Assembly: GCA_903872785.1 (NCBI GenBank)
Contig: CAIQLZ010000033.1
Location: forward strand, 1 to 13,320
DNA length: 13,320 nt
Source of the DNA: Candidatus Levyibacteriota bacterium
GTDB lineage: Bacteria; Patescibacteriota; Microgenomatia; Levybacterales; UBA12049
Reading direction: 5' to 3'
Positions 1 to 8,050 of this stretch are shown here, one piece after another. A model generated the notes under the pieces. It saw only the letters and a program-made list of their open reading frames with translations. It was not told where the DNA came from and ran no database searches. How positions within the stretch are numbered: the first letter of the stretch is position 1; each line of letters opens with the position of its first letter. The position numbers and the translations under genes are program-made.

Positions 1-1
1 T

Positions 2-1288
2 GTGGCTTCAAAGAAAATTAAAAAAGCAGAACAAGAAGACTGGTTAAAAAAGCTTAAAAAATTACCTGATTTTAGGAAAGTTAAACACGTTGTAATAATT
101 CCTAATTACAAGGAAAATTTAAATAAATTAAGAGAGACTATTCAATCCATAGCTATACAAACACTACCTGCAAAGCAAATTATTGTTGTTTTGGGAATGG
201 AAAAAAGAGAAGAAGATGGAATGAAAAAGGCAAATGCCCTTATTAAAGAATTCAAGAATACCTTTGGTGCAATTTTTGCCACCTATCATCCAGATATAAG
301 CGGCGAGATTAAGGGAAAATCTTCCAACGAATCATACGCTTCCAAAATAACATATGCCAAATTTATCAAAACAGGAATTGTTGATATAAATTTTGCAACA
401 ATATCGTCAGTGGATGCGGATTCTATTTTTGATAAACAATATTTTTCTTATCTTTCTTATGAATTTCTAACTGATGATAATCGGTACAATAAATTTTGGC
501 AATCGGCCAATGTAAATCATAATAATTTTTGGACTGTTCCCGCTCCTATTAGAATAATCGCTTTTTTTGGCAGTCTTTGGAGAACAGCTCTTCTTGTTCA
601 GAAAGATCGCTTGATTTCCAATTCAACATATTCCCTCTCCTTTTCTCTTCTGAAACGGATTGATTTCTGGGATACAGATGTCATTCCCGAAGATTATCGA
701 ATATTTTTTAAAGCTTTCTACAGATTACAGGGAGAGGTTTGGATAGAACCAATATTCCTAAAAACTTCTATGGATGCTCCTTTGTCTTCAAATTATATAA
801 AAAGCCTGAAAAATAAATACCAGCAAGAAAGACGCTGGGCTTGGGGAGCATCCGATGATCACTTGTATATAAAATGGTGGCTTACGGTTCCTAACGTTCC
901 TTTTATACGAAAAACAATTATGTTATACAATGTTCTTCTGGATCATTTCTTGTGGCCGGCAAATTGGTTCATAATAACTATCGCAGCCAATATCATTCCT
1001 TTAATAAATCCTGTTTTTCAAAGAACGACTCTCGGTTATAGCCTCCCGAGTTTAGCTGGACTACTATTAACATCATGCCTAATTGCCTTATTTGCAATGA
1101 TAATAATTGATTATAAAAACAGGCCAAGAAATCTTTCTGTTTCCAAATTTAGAGAATTATTGTTCCCCCTTCAGTTTATTTTAATTCCAATTGTCGGATT
1201 TTTTCTTTCAACTCTACCTGCTTTAATTTCTCATACTCAACTTATAAGAGGAAAAAGGTTAGAATATAAGGTAACAGAAAAATTATAA
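2..1288 (+). CDS. GT2-family membrane glycosyltransferase, probably 5'-truncated by the window edge
   Basis: Likely transfers a sugar from a nucleotide-sugar onto a lipid or glycan at the inner face of the membrane. The visible 428 residues carry a GT-A fold start (HVVIIPNYKE, about 29-38), the metal-binding DxD (SSVDAD, D138 and D140), an acidic PED at 229-231 that fits the catalytic base, and QQERRW at 274-279, which matches the QxxRW signature of processive GT2 enzymes. Hydrophobic segments near 308-335, 350-370 and 385-410 suggest C-terminal membrane helices. The GTG at position 2 may simply be an internal valine: no upstream sequence is available, and relatives often have N-terminal membrane helices before the charged stretch seen here. 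The sugar and acceptor cannot be read from sequence. First visible gene of a five-gene operon; 15 bases separate it from the next gene. Confidence 0.85.
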   Translation: MASKKIKKAEQEDWLKKLKKLPDFRKVKHVVIIPNYKENLNKLRETIQSIAIQTLPAKQIIVVLGMEKREEDGMKKANALIKEFKNTFGAIFATYHPDISGEIKGKSSNESYASKITYAKFIKTGIVDINFATISSVDADSIFDKQYFSYLSYEFLTDDNRYNKFWQSANVNHNNFWTVPAPIRIIAFFGSLWRTALLVQKDRLISNSTYSLSFSLLKRIDFWDTDVIPEDYRIFFKAFYRLQGEVWIEPIFLKTSMDAPLSSNYIKSLKNKYQQERRWAWGASDDHLYIKWWLTVPNVPFIRKTIMLYNVLLDHFLWPANWFIITIAANIIPLINPVFQRTTLGYSLPSLAGLLLTSCLIALFAMIIIDYKNRPRNLSVSKFRELLFPLQFILIPIVGFFLSTLPALISHTQLIRGKRLEYKVTEKL

Positions 1289-1303
1289 TTCTCTGTACTA
1301 AAT

Positions 1304-2782
1304 ATGAGAATTCTAAAAGGACTCGAAAAAAGTAAACAATTTTGGTTTATAATTCTTACCTCATTTTTATTCTTTCTGCTAAGGCTTCCTTCTCTTTTCG
1401 AACCATTGTGGTACGGAGATGAAGGAATATATCAAGTAATTGGAACCTCTCTGAATCATGGAAAATTATTATACAAAGAGATATTTGACAATAAGCCTCC
1501 TCTTTTATATTGGCTTTATTCTTTTTTCCACTCAGATCAATTTTCCATAAGACTTGCATCTCTTGTCTTCGGCGTACTTGCGATCATAATATTTTTTCTA
1601 TTGGCAAAAAAACTGTTTCAAAACAAAAATAATAGCAACAAAATCCCTTATCTGACAACTTTTATATTTGCTCTTTTATTTGCAACACCCTTACTGGAAG
1701 GAAACATCGCAAATGCAGAAAATTTTATGCTGTTGCCGATTTTAGCAGCTTCGCTCATAATCGCAAATCTTAAACCCTTTGTCTTGCGGCGAAACGGGCA
1801 AATTTTAAACTTCAAGCTCTTTACGGCGGGTGCGTTGTTAGGAATAGCTTTTCTTTTCAAAATTGTTGCAGTATTTGATTTTTCCGCTTTTCTCGTTTTT
1901 TATTTTATTTTAAATCTTAACTCTTTTAAAAAAGAGGTTAAATCGTTTTTTCTTGCTTTCGGTTTTTTCCTACCACTTTTTTTGGTAAGCTTACTTTTCT
2001 TTTTTAACGGTACTTTTGTAGATTTTGTAAAAGCTGCGTTTCTTGCGAATGTTTCCTACGTTAGTTATGGCAATAAAATCGGCAGCCTACCGCTTCTTCT
2101 TTTCATAAAACTAGCTTTCTTGGGAGGATTTCTTCTTTTAACTTTAGCAAAAAGGAAAAAGATTAACCAGACAACTCTTTTTATCTCAATCTGGTTTGCT
2201 TTCTCATTATTTAATGCATTTTTTTCCCAACGCCCATATACTCATTATCTTTTAGTTTTAATTCCAAGTCTGTCTCTTATGATTGGCCTAATCTTATTTG
2301 ATAAAAAATATCAAAAAATTATAGCTGCTATTCTTTTAATAGCAATATTAATTACTACAATGAAATTCGGAATTTTAAAATCTAATAAAGGCATTTATTA
2401 TTATCAAAATTTTATTTCTTACGTAATGGGCCAAAAAACAATGATTTCCTACCAGGCATTTTTTGATAAAAATACTCCATTTGATTACGAAATAGCGCGT
2501 TTCATTAAACCAAAGCTTTCCAAAAATGACACTATTTTCCTTTGGGGGAATAATGCACAATTATATCAATTGGTTGGCGTAGTTGCTCCTACAAAATATG
2601 TCGTTGCTTATCATATAACCAATTATAAAGATGGACCCGCAACTACTCAAACCGGAATAAAAATAAACAGGCCAAAATTTATTGTAGTAATGTTAAACGC
2701 TGGACCCATTTCTTTTCCTTTAATAAATTATTCTAAAAAAATAGACATTAATAATGCCTCTATTTATGAAAGAATTTTTTAA
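1304..2782 (+). CDS. GT39/PMT-like (ArnT-type) membrane glycosyltransferase
   Basis: A GT-C enzyme expected to transfer a sugar from a polyprenyl-phosphate-linked donor at the outer face of the membrane. The first extracytoplasmic loop has the expected acidic pair (WYGDEGIY, D39-E40), followed by DNKPPLLYW at 62-70, a hallmark of the PMT/ArnT group, and SIRLAS at 81-86. The first helix is about 12-30, many hydrophobic helices follow to about residue 355, and a mostly soluble tail of about 110 residues closes the protein. At 492 residues it is the usual length. No Shine-Dalgarno is visible before the ATG; the preceding gene ends 15 bases upstream, so it is probably co-transcribed. Acceptor unknown: lipid, glycan or Ser/Thr protein are all possible. 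The following polyprenyl-phosphate enzymes make a lipid-linked donor likely. Confidence 0.85.
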   Translation: MRILKGLEKSKQFWFIILTSFLFFLLRLPSLFEPLWYGDEGIYQVIGTSLNHGKLLYKEIFDNKPPLLYWLYSFFHSDQFSIRLASLVFGVLAIIIFFLLAKKLFQNKNNSNKIPYLTTFIFALLFATPLLEGNIANAENFMLLPILAASLIIANLKPFVLRRNGQILNFKLFTAGALLGIAFLFKIVAVFDFSAFLVFYFILNLNSFKKEVKSFFLAFGFFLPLFLVSLLFFFNGTFVDFVKAAFLANVSYVSYGNKIGSLPLLLFIKLAFLGGFLLLTLAKRKKINQTTLFISIWFAFSLFNAFFSQRPYTHYLLVLIPSLSLMIGLILFDKKYQKIIAAILLIAILITTMKFGILKSNKGIYYYQNFISYVMGQKTMISYQAFFDKNTPFDYEIARFIKPKLSKNDTIFLWGNNAQLYQLVGVVAPTKYVVAYHITNYKDGPATTQTGIKINRPKFIVVMLNAGPISFPLINYSKKIDINNASIYERIF

Positions 2783-3119
2783 AGACATTAAGGACGACAA
2801 AACTATAATTTCAGCGTTTCTAATGAATTTTTCTTTCATAGCTGTAACTATTATCTACATTTTATTTTTTTATGGAAAACTTCCTCCATTTGTTCCTATT
2901 TTTAATCAGTTACCTTGGGGAGAACAAAGATTAGGAAATCAAATTACCATATTTATTCCTATTTTAATCAGTTTATTAATCTCTGCAATAAACATTATTA
3001 TAAGTGCTTCAATTTATAAAAAAATACCTCTTATTTCCCGTATGCTTACTGCCATCAGTCTTCTTGTAGGAATCTTAATTTTTCTTTTTATTATAAAAAC
3101 TATTACTTTGATAATTTAA
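2754..3119 (+). CDS. Small three-helix membrane protein, function unknown
   Basis: A 121-residue hydrophobic protein with helices near residues 18-42, 62-84 and 90-120 and a conserved-looking loop between the first two (GKLPPFVPIF...PWGEQRLGNQ). The loop loosely resembles the pattern after the first helix of SdpI/DUF1648-type membrane proteins, but I cannot assign it to that family with confidence. It overlaps the preceding gene by 29 bases if the ATG at 2754 is used, or 17 bases with the ATG at 2766 (Met5). Neither start has a Shine-Dalgarno, so the choice is open and translation probably depends on coupling. It ends one base before the next ATG, so it is firmly inside the glycan operon and may be an accessory of one of the flanking enzymes. 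Confidence 0.6.
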   Translation: MPLFMKEFFKDIKDDKTIISAFLMNFSFIAVTIIYILFFYGKLPPFVPIFNQLPWGEQRLGNQITIFIPILISLLISAINIIISASIYKKIPLISRMLTAISLLVGILIFLFIIKTITLII

Positions 3120-3120
3120 A

Positions 3121-4191
3121 ATGTCAATATTTTTACCTTTAATAATTTCATTTCTTATAACAACTGCCCTAACTCCGATATCCATAGCTTTTATTAAAAA
3201 AATTGGTCTTCTTGATGACCCCAAATTGCATAAGCATCCCGGCGTGATTCATAAAAAAATAACTCCCCGCGGAGGAGGAATTCCTTTTTTCATCGGTATT
3301 GCTTTAACCGGATTATTTTTTCTACCACTCACTAAGATTGTAATCTCGCTTTTTACAGCAGGACTCATAGCGCTTTTAATTGGAGTTCTTGATGACAAAT
3401 ATGACATTTCTCCTTATGTACGTTTTATTGGAAATATAGTTGTCGCTTTGATCGTTGTAAAAGCCGGAGTTACCATTCCCTTCATAACAAATCCTCTTGG
3501 CGGAATACTTTATTTGAATTCAATAATTTTACCTTTCAATATTTTAGGGAATTACTTTTCATTTGCTCTTTCGGACATTATTACAATACTTTGGATTATT
3601 TGGGTTATGAACATGTTAAATTGGAGTAAGGGAGTTGACGGGCAGATGCCGGGAATTGTGGCAATATCAGCAATAACAATTGGGCTTCTTAGCCTCCGAT
3701 TTGCAGGATCCGATCATTTTAGCAAAATCAGCGTAGACTTATCATTTGCGATAGCCGGAGCATCCTTGGGGTTTTTAATCTTTAATTTTCATCCTGCAAA
3801 AATATTTCCGGGATACGGAGCAACTGCAATTTATCTTTTATTAAGCACAGTTTCAATTTTATCAGGAGCAAAACTGGCAACAGCAATTCTGGTAATGGGA
3901 ATTCCGATGGTAGACGGACTTTTCACCATAGCACGGCGTCTTTTAGCGGGCCGTTCCCCTTTTTGGCACGATAAAAAACATCTTCACCACTTACTTTTGA
4001 GTTTCGGATTTGGACAAAGGCGCATTGCCTTGTTTTATTGGATAATCTCTGCTATATTAGGGTCACTTGCTTTAGTTTTATCAAGTAAAGCAAAACTTTT
4101 TGCAATCATAATGCTTTTAATTATCGTTTGTGGAACTTTAATTTTTCTACACCGTATATTAAATAAGACTTATGATAAAGATTGCTTATAA
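3121..4191 (+). CDS. MraY/WecA-like polyprenyl-phosphate sugar-1-phosphate transferase, variant active site
   Basis: A polytopic protein of 356 residues in the MraY/WecA/TagO family, which couples a sugar-1-phosphate from a UDP-sugar to polyprenyl phosphate. Visible signatures are LLDDPKLHKHPGVIHKK at 30-46 with PRGGGIP at 49-55, the DDxxD-type motif DDKYD at 91-95, NWSKGVDG at 167-174, PAKIFPGYGA at 225-234 and the HLHH histidines at 287-290. Two canonical acidic positions differ: the usual TDG/VDG aspartate is K170, and the usual GDxG aspartate is Y232. I recall similar variants in other CPR genomes, so this is probably a subfamily trait rather than decay; the frame is intact. It could be a divergent transferase or have changed chemistry. 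One base separates it from the upstream gene and it overlaps the downstream one by 20 bases. Confidence 0.8.
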   Translation: MSIFLPLIISFLITTALTPISIAFIKKIGLLDDPKLHKHPGVIHKKITPRGGGIPFFIGIALTGLFFLPLTKIVISLFTAGLIALLIGVLDDKYDISPYVRFIGNIVVALIVVKAGVTIPFITNPLGGILYLNSIILPFNILGNYFSFALSDIITILWIIWVMNMLNWSKGVDGQMPGIVAISAITIGLLSLRFAGSDHFSKISVDLSFAIAGASLGFLIFNFHPAKIFPGYGATAIYLLLSTVSILSGAKLATAILVMGIPMVDGLFTIARRLLAGRSPFWHDKKHLHHLLLSFGFGQRRIALFYWIISAILGSLALVLSSKAKLFAIIMLLIIVCGTLIFLHRILNKTYDKDCL

Positions 4192-5116
4192 CACTTTGCG
4201 ATTATTGCGGCCAAGACAATGGGTGAAAAATATGGCCATCTTTGCCGCGATAACCTTTGCCGGTAGCCTCTTTGAATGGCCAATCTTTCAAAAAGTATTT
4301 TTTGGATTTGTAGTATTTTGCAGCCTTTCCTCCGCAAGTTACATTATTAATGATATTTTTGACATACAAAAAGACAGGCTTCATCCGTTTAAAAGATTTA
4401 GACCCTTAGCTAATAAAAACTTATCCGTAACCTACGCTTTAGGAGTTGCATTTGTCTTAATCGTCTTTTCTTTTCTAATGGGATTCCTGGTAAACCCGGC
4501 ATTTTTTATATTAAGTATTATCTATTTAACCATTCAGTTTTTCTACTCAACAGTTTTCAAGCCAATTGCAATTATTGATATTTTGTCAATAGCTTTGGGG
4601 TATATTTTAAGAGTTTATGCTGGGGAATTGGCCGGCGGTGTTCATATTTCTGTTTGGCTTTTATTAACAACTATTTCTTTATCCTTATTCTTAGCAATCG
4701 GAAAAAGAAGGTCCGAACTGACTCTTGTTTCTCAAAATAAATCGGTAAATATTTCCGATATTAGGAAAACCTTATCCCATTATTCGGAAAGGCTATTAGA
4801 TGTCTACGCTTCTATTTTTGCAACTTCGACATTTGTGTCTTACACTTTCTTTACTTTTTTGGAAAATCCGCGCGGATTTAATCTTGGGCTTAATATATTC
4901 TTACCTGATTTTCTGCCTGCCTTTTTTCAAAGAAAATGGTTAATGATAACAATCATCCCCGTCGTCTACGGTCTTATGCGTTATCTTCAGGATATTTATG
5001 AAAAGCACGAAGGAGAAAGTCCTGAAAGAGTGCTCATGTCAGATAAACCTTTACTTGCGGCGGTAATTTCTTGGTTTGTTTTGTTAATTATTATAATCTA
5101 TCTAATCGGTCCTTAA
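4172..5116 (+). CDS. UbiA-family prenyltransferase, decaprenyl-phosphate phosphoribosyltransferase-like
   Basis: Predicted to move phosphoribose from PRPP onto a polyprenyl phosphate, the first step toward lipid-linked arabinose or ribose donors (the Rv3806c/UbiA reaction of mycobacteria). The 314-residue polytopic protein begins LRLLRPRQWVKN and has the aspartate-rich NDIFDIQKD at 60-68, HPFKRFRPLANK at 71-82, GYILRVYAGELAGG at 143-156, AIGKRRSEL at 175-183 and the LSHYSERLLD segment at 201-210. This combination is characteristic of DPPR synthases rather than quinone-pathway UbiA enzymes. The ATG at 4172 lies inside the previous gene (20-base overlap), implying coupled translation. It is the last gene of the operon; its stop is one base from the stop of the convergent PEGA gene. 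The epimerase pair that completes the arabinose route is not in this window. Confidence 0.8.
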   Translation: MIKIAYNTLRLLRPRQWVKNMAIFAAITFAGSLFEWPIFQKVFFGFVVFCSLSSASYIINDIFDIQKDRLHPFKRFRPLANKNLSVTYALGVAFVLIVFSFLMGFLVNPAFFILSIIYLTIQFFYSTVFKPIAIIDILSIALGYILRVYAGELAGGVHISVWLLLTTISLSLFLAIGKRRSELTLVSQNKSVNISDIRKTLSHYSERLLDVYASIFATSTFVSYTFFTFLENPRGFNLGLNIFLPDFLPAFFQRKWLMITIIPVVYGLMRYLQDIYEKHEGESPERVLMSDKPLLAAVISWFVLLIIIIYLIGP

Positions 5117-5117
5117 A

Positions 5118-5954
5118 TTACTTTTTCGTTGCGTATTGAACGCTAATCCAGCCCGCTTCCCCATCTTTAAGTTTGATTTTAAACCAATTGTCTTTTTCTT
5201 CTATTAATTCATAGGATTCTCCCGGCTTTATTTGAGCAATTTCACTTGAGGCAACAGAATTGTCTTTCCGAACTCTTAAAAATCCTGTCGGAGTATTTAA
5301 TATTAAGACATTTGTAGCTGCAACTATAGGAGAAGGCGTTACTGAAACTGATGCCGCGGGGGAAGCAGTTAGATCGGCATTTACTCCCAAAAAAACTAAG
5401 GAGCTCAGCTTAAATCCCAAAGCGGTCTTTATTCTTATTGACTTATCTTTATACCCGTCAAGAGTAATTCTTAAATCATGATCGGATTCACTAACTTGTT
5501 TTAAAAGCAAAGGTGTTATTCCAACTGGATTACTATCTAAAAAAACATTTGCCTTGTCTGGTAAAGAAATTACCAAAATCTCAATATCTTTTTTATCACT
5601 CAAAGAAATCAAGCTTACAATGCTTCCATCGCCACCACCATTATCAGCAAATGTATTGTCAACAACTGTTAAAGTTCCTTTATTAATAGTAATTTTTTCT
5701 TCAAAAGGTCTGAAGTTTTCAGTATTTGGAACCAACTTAATAGTATAATCCCCGACAGATAACATTTGCGCTAAATCACAAGCACAAAAAGGAGTTATTC
5801 CTATTAATTTATTTTCTAAATAAACTTTACTTTTAGGGTTTGCTGTTACCTGAAGAGCTCCTTTTCCGGTTTTTCTATCTAGAAAGTATAAAATACCAAA
5901 AAAAATCAAAACTGCAATCAATAGAGGCACTAAAAATGTTAAAAACTTTTTCAT
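5118..5954 (-). CDS. Exported membrane-anchored protein with two PEGA domains and an SH3-like domain
   Basis: A 278-residue extracytoplasmic protein held by an N-terminal helix (about 4-25) that serves as an uncleaved signal anchor. Residues about 33-105 and 126-178 are PEGA repeats: each has a short strand, a 'VYLENKLIGITP' or 'VFLDSNPVGITP' turn and a 'GDYTIKL' or 'HDLRITLDGYK' strand. A Ser/Pro/Val linker (about 193-213) leads to a bacterial SH3 domain (about 215-276: TGFLRVRKDNS, GESYELIEEKDNWFKIKL, GEAGWISVQYA), which usually binds cell-wall peptides. A CxC pair (C57, C59) sits in the first PEGA turn. The start is supported by GAGG at 5965-5968, ten bases upstream. It has its own promoter after groEL and a long foldable leader, unlike the other genes here. 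Probably a cell-wall-associated adaptor; partner unknown. Confidence 0.85.
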   Translation of the reverse strand: MKKFLTFLVPLLIAVLIFFGILYFLDRKTGKGALQVTANPKSKVYLENKLIGITPFCACDLAQMLSVGDYTIKLVPNTENFRPFEEKITINKGTLTVVDNTFADNGGGDGSIVSLISLSDKKDIEILVISLPDKANVFLDSNPVGITPLLLKQVSESDHDLRITLDGYKDKSIRIKTALGFKLSSLVFLGVNADLTASPAASVSVTPSPIVAATNVLILNTPTGFLRVRKDNSVASSEIAQIKPGESYELIEEKDNWFKIKLKDGEAGWISVQYATKK

Positions 5955-5961
5955 ACATTCG

Positions 5962-6050
5962 TTTCCTCAGTACATTTCGAGCCTGAGCCGATGCGGCTAA
6001 ATCTTACGGCCGGAGAGACCTCCAGAGCCGAAGACTGAGTAAAGTCGAAA
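5962..6050 (-). promoter_or_regulatory. GC-rich foldable 5' leader (candidate structured regulatory RNA) of the PEGA/SH3 gene
   Basis: In transcript order: a closing stem pairs 6034-6043 with 5962-5971 (TTTaCTCAGT with ACTGAGgAAA, nine pairs, one mismatch); it encloses hairpin A (6007-6030, CGGC/GCCG plus GGAG/CTCC around a GTCT loop) and hairpin B (5986-5998, AGCCG/CGGCT around CAT). The 3' arm of the closing stem contains the GAGG ribosome binding site. A competing stem, TTTCGA (6045-6050) with TCGAAA (5975-5980), crosses it, so the two exclude each other unless a pseudoknot forms. The core 5978-6030 is about 64 % GC by hand count, in an AT-rich genome. It matches no riboswitch family I know. 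Alternatively it may be a dispersed REP-like palindromic unit. Confidence 0.5.
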
Positions 6051-6069
6051 GGCTAAAAAACGTAAAGTT

Positions 6070-6097
6070 ATTATAGCATGAGGTTTTTAGTAGTCCA
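6070..6097 (-). promoter_or_regulatory. Promoter of the PEGA/SH3 gene
   Basis: On the minus strand an extended -10, TGCTATAAT (6070-6078), lies 9 bases past the groEL stop. A -35-like TGGACT (6092-6097, 4 of 6 consensus) is 16 bases upstream, inside the last codons of groEL. Transcription would begin near 6063, giving a leader of about 109 bases that contains the foldable element. Confidence 0.6.
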
Positions 6098-7745
6098 TTC
6101 CGCCCATGCCGCCTGGTGGCATTGCCGGCATTGAGTCTTTTTTCTCGGGAAGATCTGTAACTAACGCTTCCGTGGTCAAAATCATAATTGCCACCGAAAT
6201 AGCATTTTGAATTGCTGTTCTAACAACTTTCAAAGGATCAATTATTCCTTCTTTCAGCATGTCAACCGGTTTTGCAGTTTCAACTGAATCTAAAGTCATA
6301 ATATTGAATCCCTGACCAGTAGAGCTTACTTCTCTAGCTTTAGCAATCAATTGTCCTGCATCTACTCCTGCATTTTCCACGAGCTTAATGAATGGAGATT
6401 CTAAGGCTTTTTTGACAATCTCAAATCCAAAAATCTCATCACGGAATGAATTTCCTTTTTCAAGATCTTTGGTGGTCATTCGTCCGGAAATATCCAAAAG
6501 TGCAACTGCACCGCCCGGAACAATTCCTTCTTCCAAGGCTGCTTTTGTTGCCGACACTGCATCATTAACTCTTTCTTTTTTGTCTTTCATTTCAATTTCT
6601 GTTGCCGCTCCAACATTAATAACTGCTACTCCACCGGAAAGTTTTGCCAATCTTTCTTTTAATTTTTCTTTATCAAAATCTGAGGTTGATAATTCAATTG
6701 CTTTTCTTATTTGAGCAATTCTCGAGGCTATTTTTGTTTTAACTCCCTTTCCTCCAATTATTCTTGAATTATCCTTATCTGCCCATACTTTATCAGCGCG
6801 TCCGCAATCCTCGATAGTAACAGAGTCAAATTTTCGTCCTGTGTCATCTGAAATTACAGTTCCACCTGTCAAAATTGCAATATCCTCCAACATTTCTTTT
6901 CTTCTATCTCCAAAACCCGGAGCTTTAATTGCAACTGTATTAAAAGTTCCTCTTAATTTGTTTACAACTAACGTAGCCAATGCTTCTCCTTCTATTTCAT
7001 CCGCAATAATTACTAAATTTTTAGAAACTTTAACTAAATTTTCAAGAAAAGGAAGAAGTTCATTAAGAGCAGAGATTTTTTTATCAGTAATCAAAATATA
7101 GGGATCTTCGATTTCTGCCTCCATTCTATCCGAGTTTGTCACCATATATGCTGACGCATAACCTTTATCAAATTCCATTCCTTCTTTGTATTCGATCTCT
7201 GTTGACAATCCTTTTCCTTCTTCAACCGTCACAACTCCGTCTTTTCCAACTTTATTAAGAGCTTCCGCAATCAGATTTCCCAATTCTGAATTACCTGCTG
7301 AAATTGTCGCAACATTTGCAATGTCCGCTTGTTTTATTGCTTTGCCCATTTTTTTGAGTTCTGTAATTACAAATTCACAAGCTTTCTCAAGACCTCTTCT
7401 CATAACCATGGGATTGGATCCAGCAGTTATCATTTTTATTCCTTCAGTTACAATTGCGTGAGCTAAAACTACTGAAGTGGTTGTCCCGTCTCCTGCAACA
7501 TCTGCAGTTTTCGAGGCTGCTTCTTTAACCAGCTGGGCGCCCATATTTTCAAATGGATTTTCAAGTTCGATTTCTTTTGCCACAGTTACGCCGTCATGGA
7601 TTACATTGGGAGCGCCCCATTTTTTATCCAAAGCTACATTGCGTCCCTTGGGACCAAGTGTTATTGCCACTGCTTTAGCAAGCTGATCTACGCCTTTTTT
7701 AAGCAATTCCCGTGCTTCTGCACTGTATTTTATTTGTTTTGCCAT
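6087..7745 (-). CDS. groEL: 60 kDa chaperonin GroEL
   Basis: The large ring subunit of the cytoplasmic chaperonin, which folds proteins in an ATP-driven cycle with GroES. It is full length at 552 residues. Visible landmarks are LGPKGRNV at 30-37, the ATP/Mg motif GDGTTT at 85-90, SAGNSELG in the intermediate domain, the apical stretch LVIIADEIEGEALATLVVN, the catalytic-region VNDAVSATKAALEEGIVPGG with its conserved aspartate, and a Gly/Met-rich tail ending GGMGGMDY. Start is the ATG at 7745, one base after the groES stop, giving a translationally coupled bicistron; no clear Shine-Dalgarno precedes it. Transcription comes from the groES promoter. No intrinsic terminator follows; the next promoter begins within nine bases of the stop, so read-through into the PEGA gene leader is likely. 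Confidence 0.98.
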   Translation of the reverse strand: MAKQIKYSAEARELLKKGVDQLAKAVAITLGPKGRNVALDKKWGAPNVIHDGVTVAKEIELENPFENMGAQLVKEAASKTADVAGDGTTTSVVLAHAIVTEGIKMITAGSNPMVMRRGLEKACEFVITELKKMGKAIKQADIANVATISAGNSELGNLIAEALNKVGKDGVVTVEEGKGLSTEIEYKEGMEFDKGYASAYMVTNSDRMEAEIEDPYILITDKKISALNELLPFLENLVKVSKNLVIIADEIEGEALATLVVNKLRGTFNTVAIKAPGFGDRRKEMLEDIAILTGGTVISDDTGRKFDSVTIEDCGRADKVWADKDNSRIIGGKGVKTKIASRIAQIRKAIELSTSDFDKEKLKERLAKLSGGVAVINVGAATEIEMKDKKERVNDAVSATKAALEEGIVPGGAVALLDISGRMTTKDLEKGNSFRDEIFGFEIVKKALESPFIKLVENAGVDAGQLIAKAREVSSTGQGFNIMTLDSVETAKPVDMLKEGIIDPLKVVRTAIQNAISVAIMILTTEALVTDLPEKKDSMPAMPPGGMGGMDY

Positions 7746-7746
7746 A

Positions 7747-8043
7747 TTAATTTAGAACCGCCAAAATGTCTTCCTGACCAACCATCGTCCATTCTTCCTG
7801 ACCAACCTTAACCTCATTGCCTCCCCACTTTTTATACATAACCTTCTGTCCAACTTTAACAACAACAGGATGCCTTTCTCCTTTAATGACTTTTCCATCA
7901 CCTATTGCCATAACCAAACCTATTTGAGGTTTTTCTTTTGCGCTGTCTGGTAAGATAATTCCGCTTGCGGTTTTAGCTTCTGCCTCCAAAGGTTTAATAA
8001 GAACATTATCGAAAAGTGGCTTTATGTTTAATTTCTTTACCAT
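7747..8043 (-). CDS. groES: 10 kDa co-chaperonin GroES
   Basis: The lid subunit of the chaperonin, forming a heptameric cap over GroEL. At 98 residues it is normal length. It shows the family start NIKPLFDNVLIKPLEAEAKTASGIILPDSAKEK, where the mobile loop is TASGIILPD, followed by GLVMAIGDG and VGQKVMYKKWGG, and ends QEEWTMVGQEDILAVLN. The ATG at 8043 sits about 35 bases after the predicted transcription start, and the leader has no Shine-Dalgarno: only an AT-rich stretch precedes the start codon. It is the first gene of the groES-groEL bicistron and is preceded by a strong promoter with an operator-like palindrome. Confidence 0.97.
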   Translation of the reverse strand: MVKKLNIKPLFDNVLIKPLEAEAKTASGIILPDSAKEKPQIGLVMAIGDGKVIKGERHPVVVKVGQKVMYKKWGGNEVKVGQEEWTMVGQEDILAVLN

Positions 8044-8050
8044 AATAAAT

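Noticed and set aside
6388..7686. Several long plus-strand open frames opposite groEL.
   Set aside because: They are Ser/Ile/Pro-rich antisense shadows of the groEL codons with no start signals or recognisable domains.
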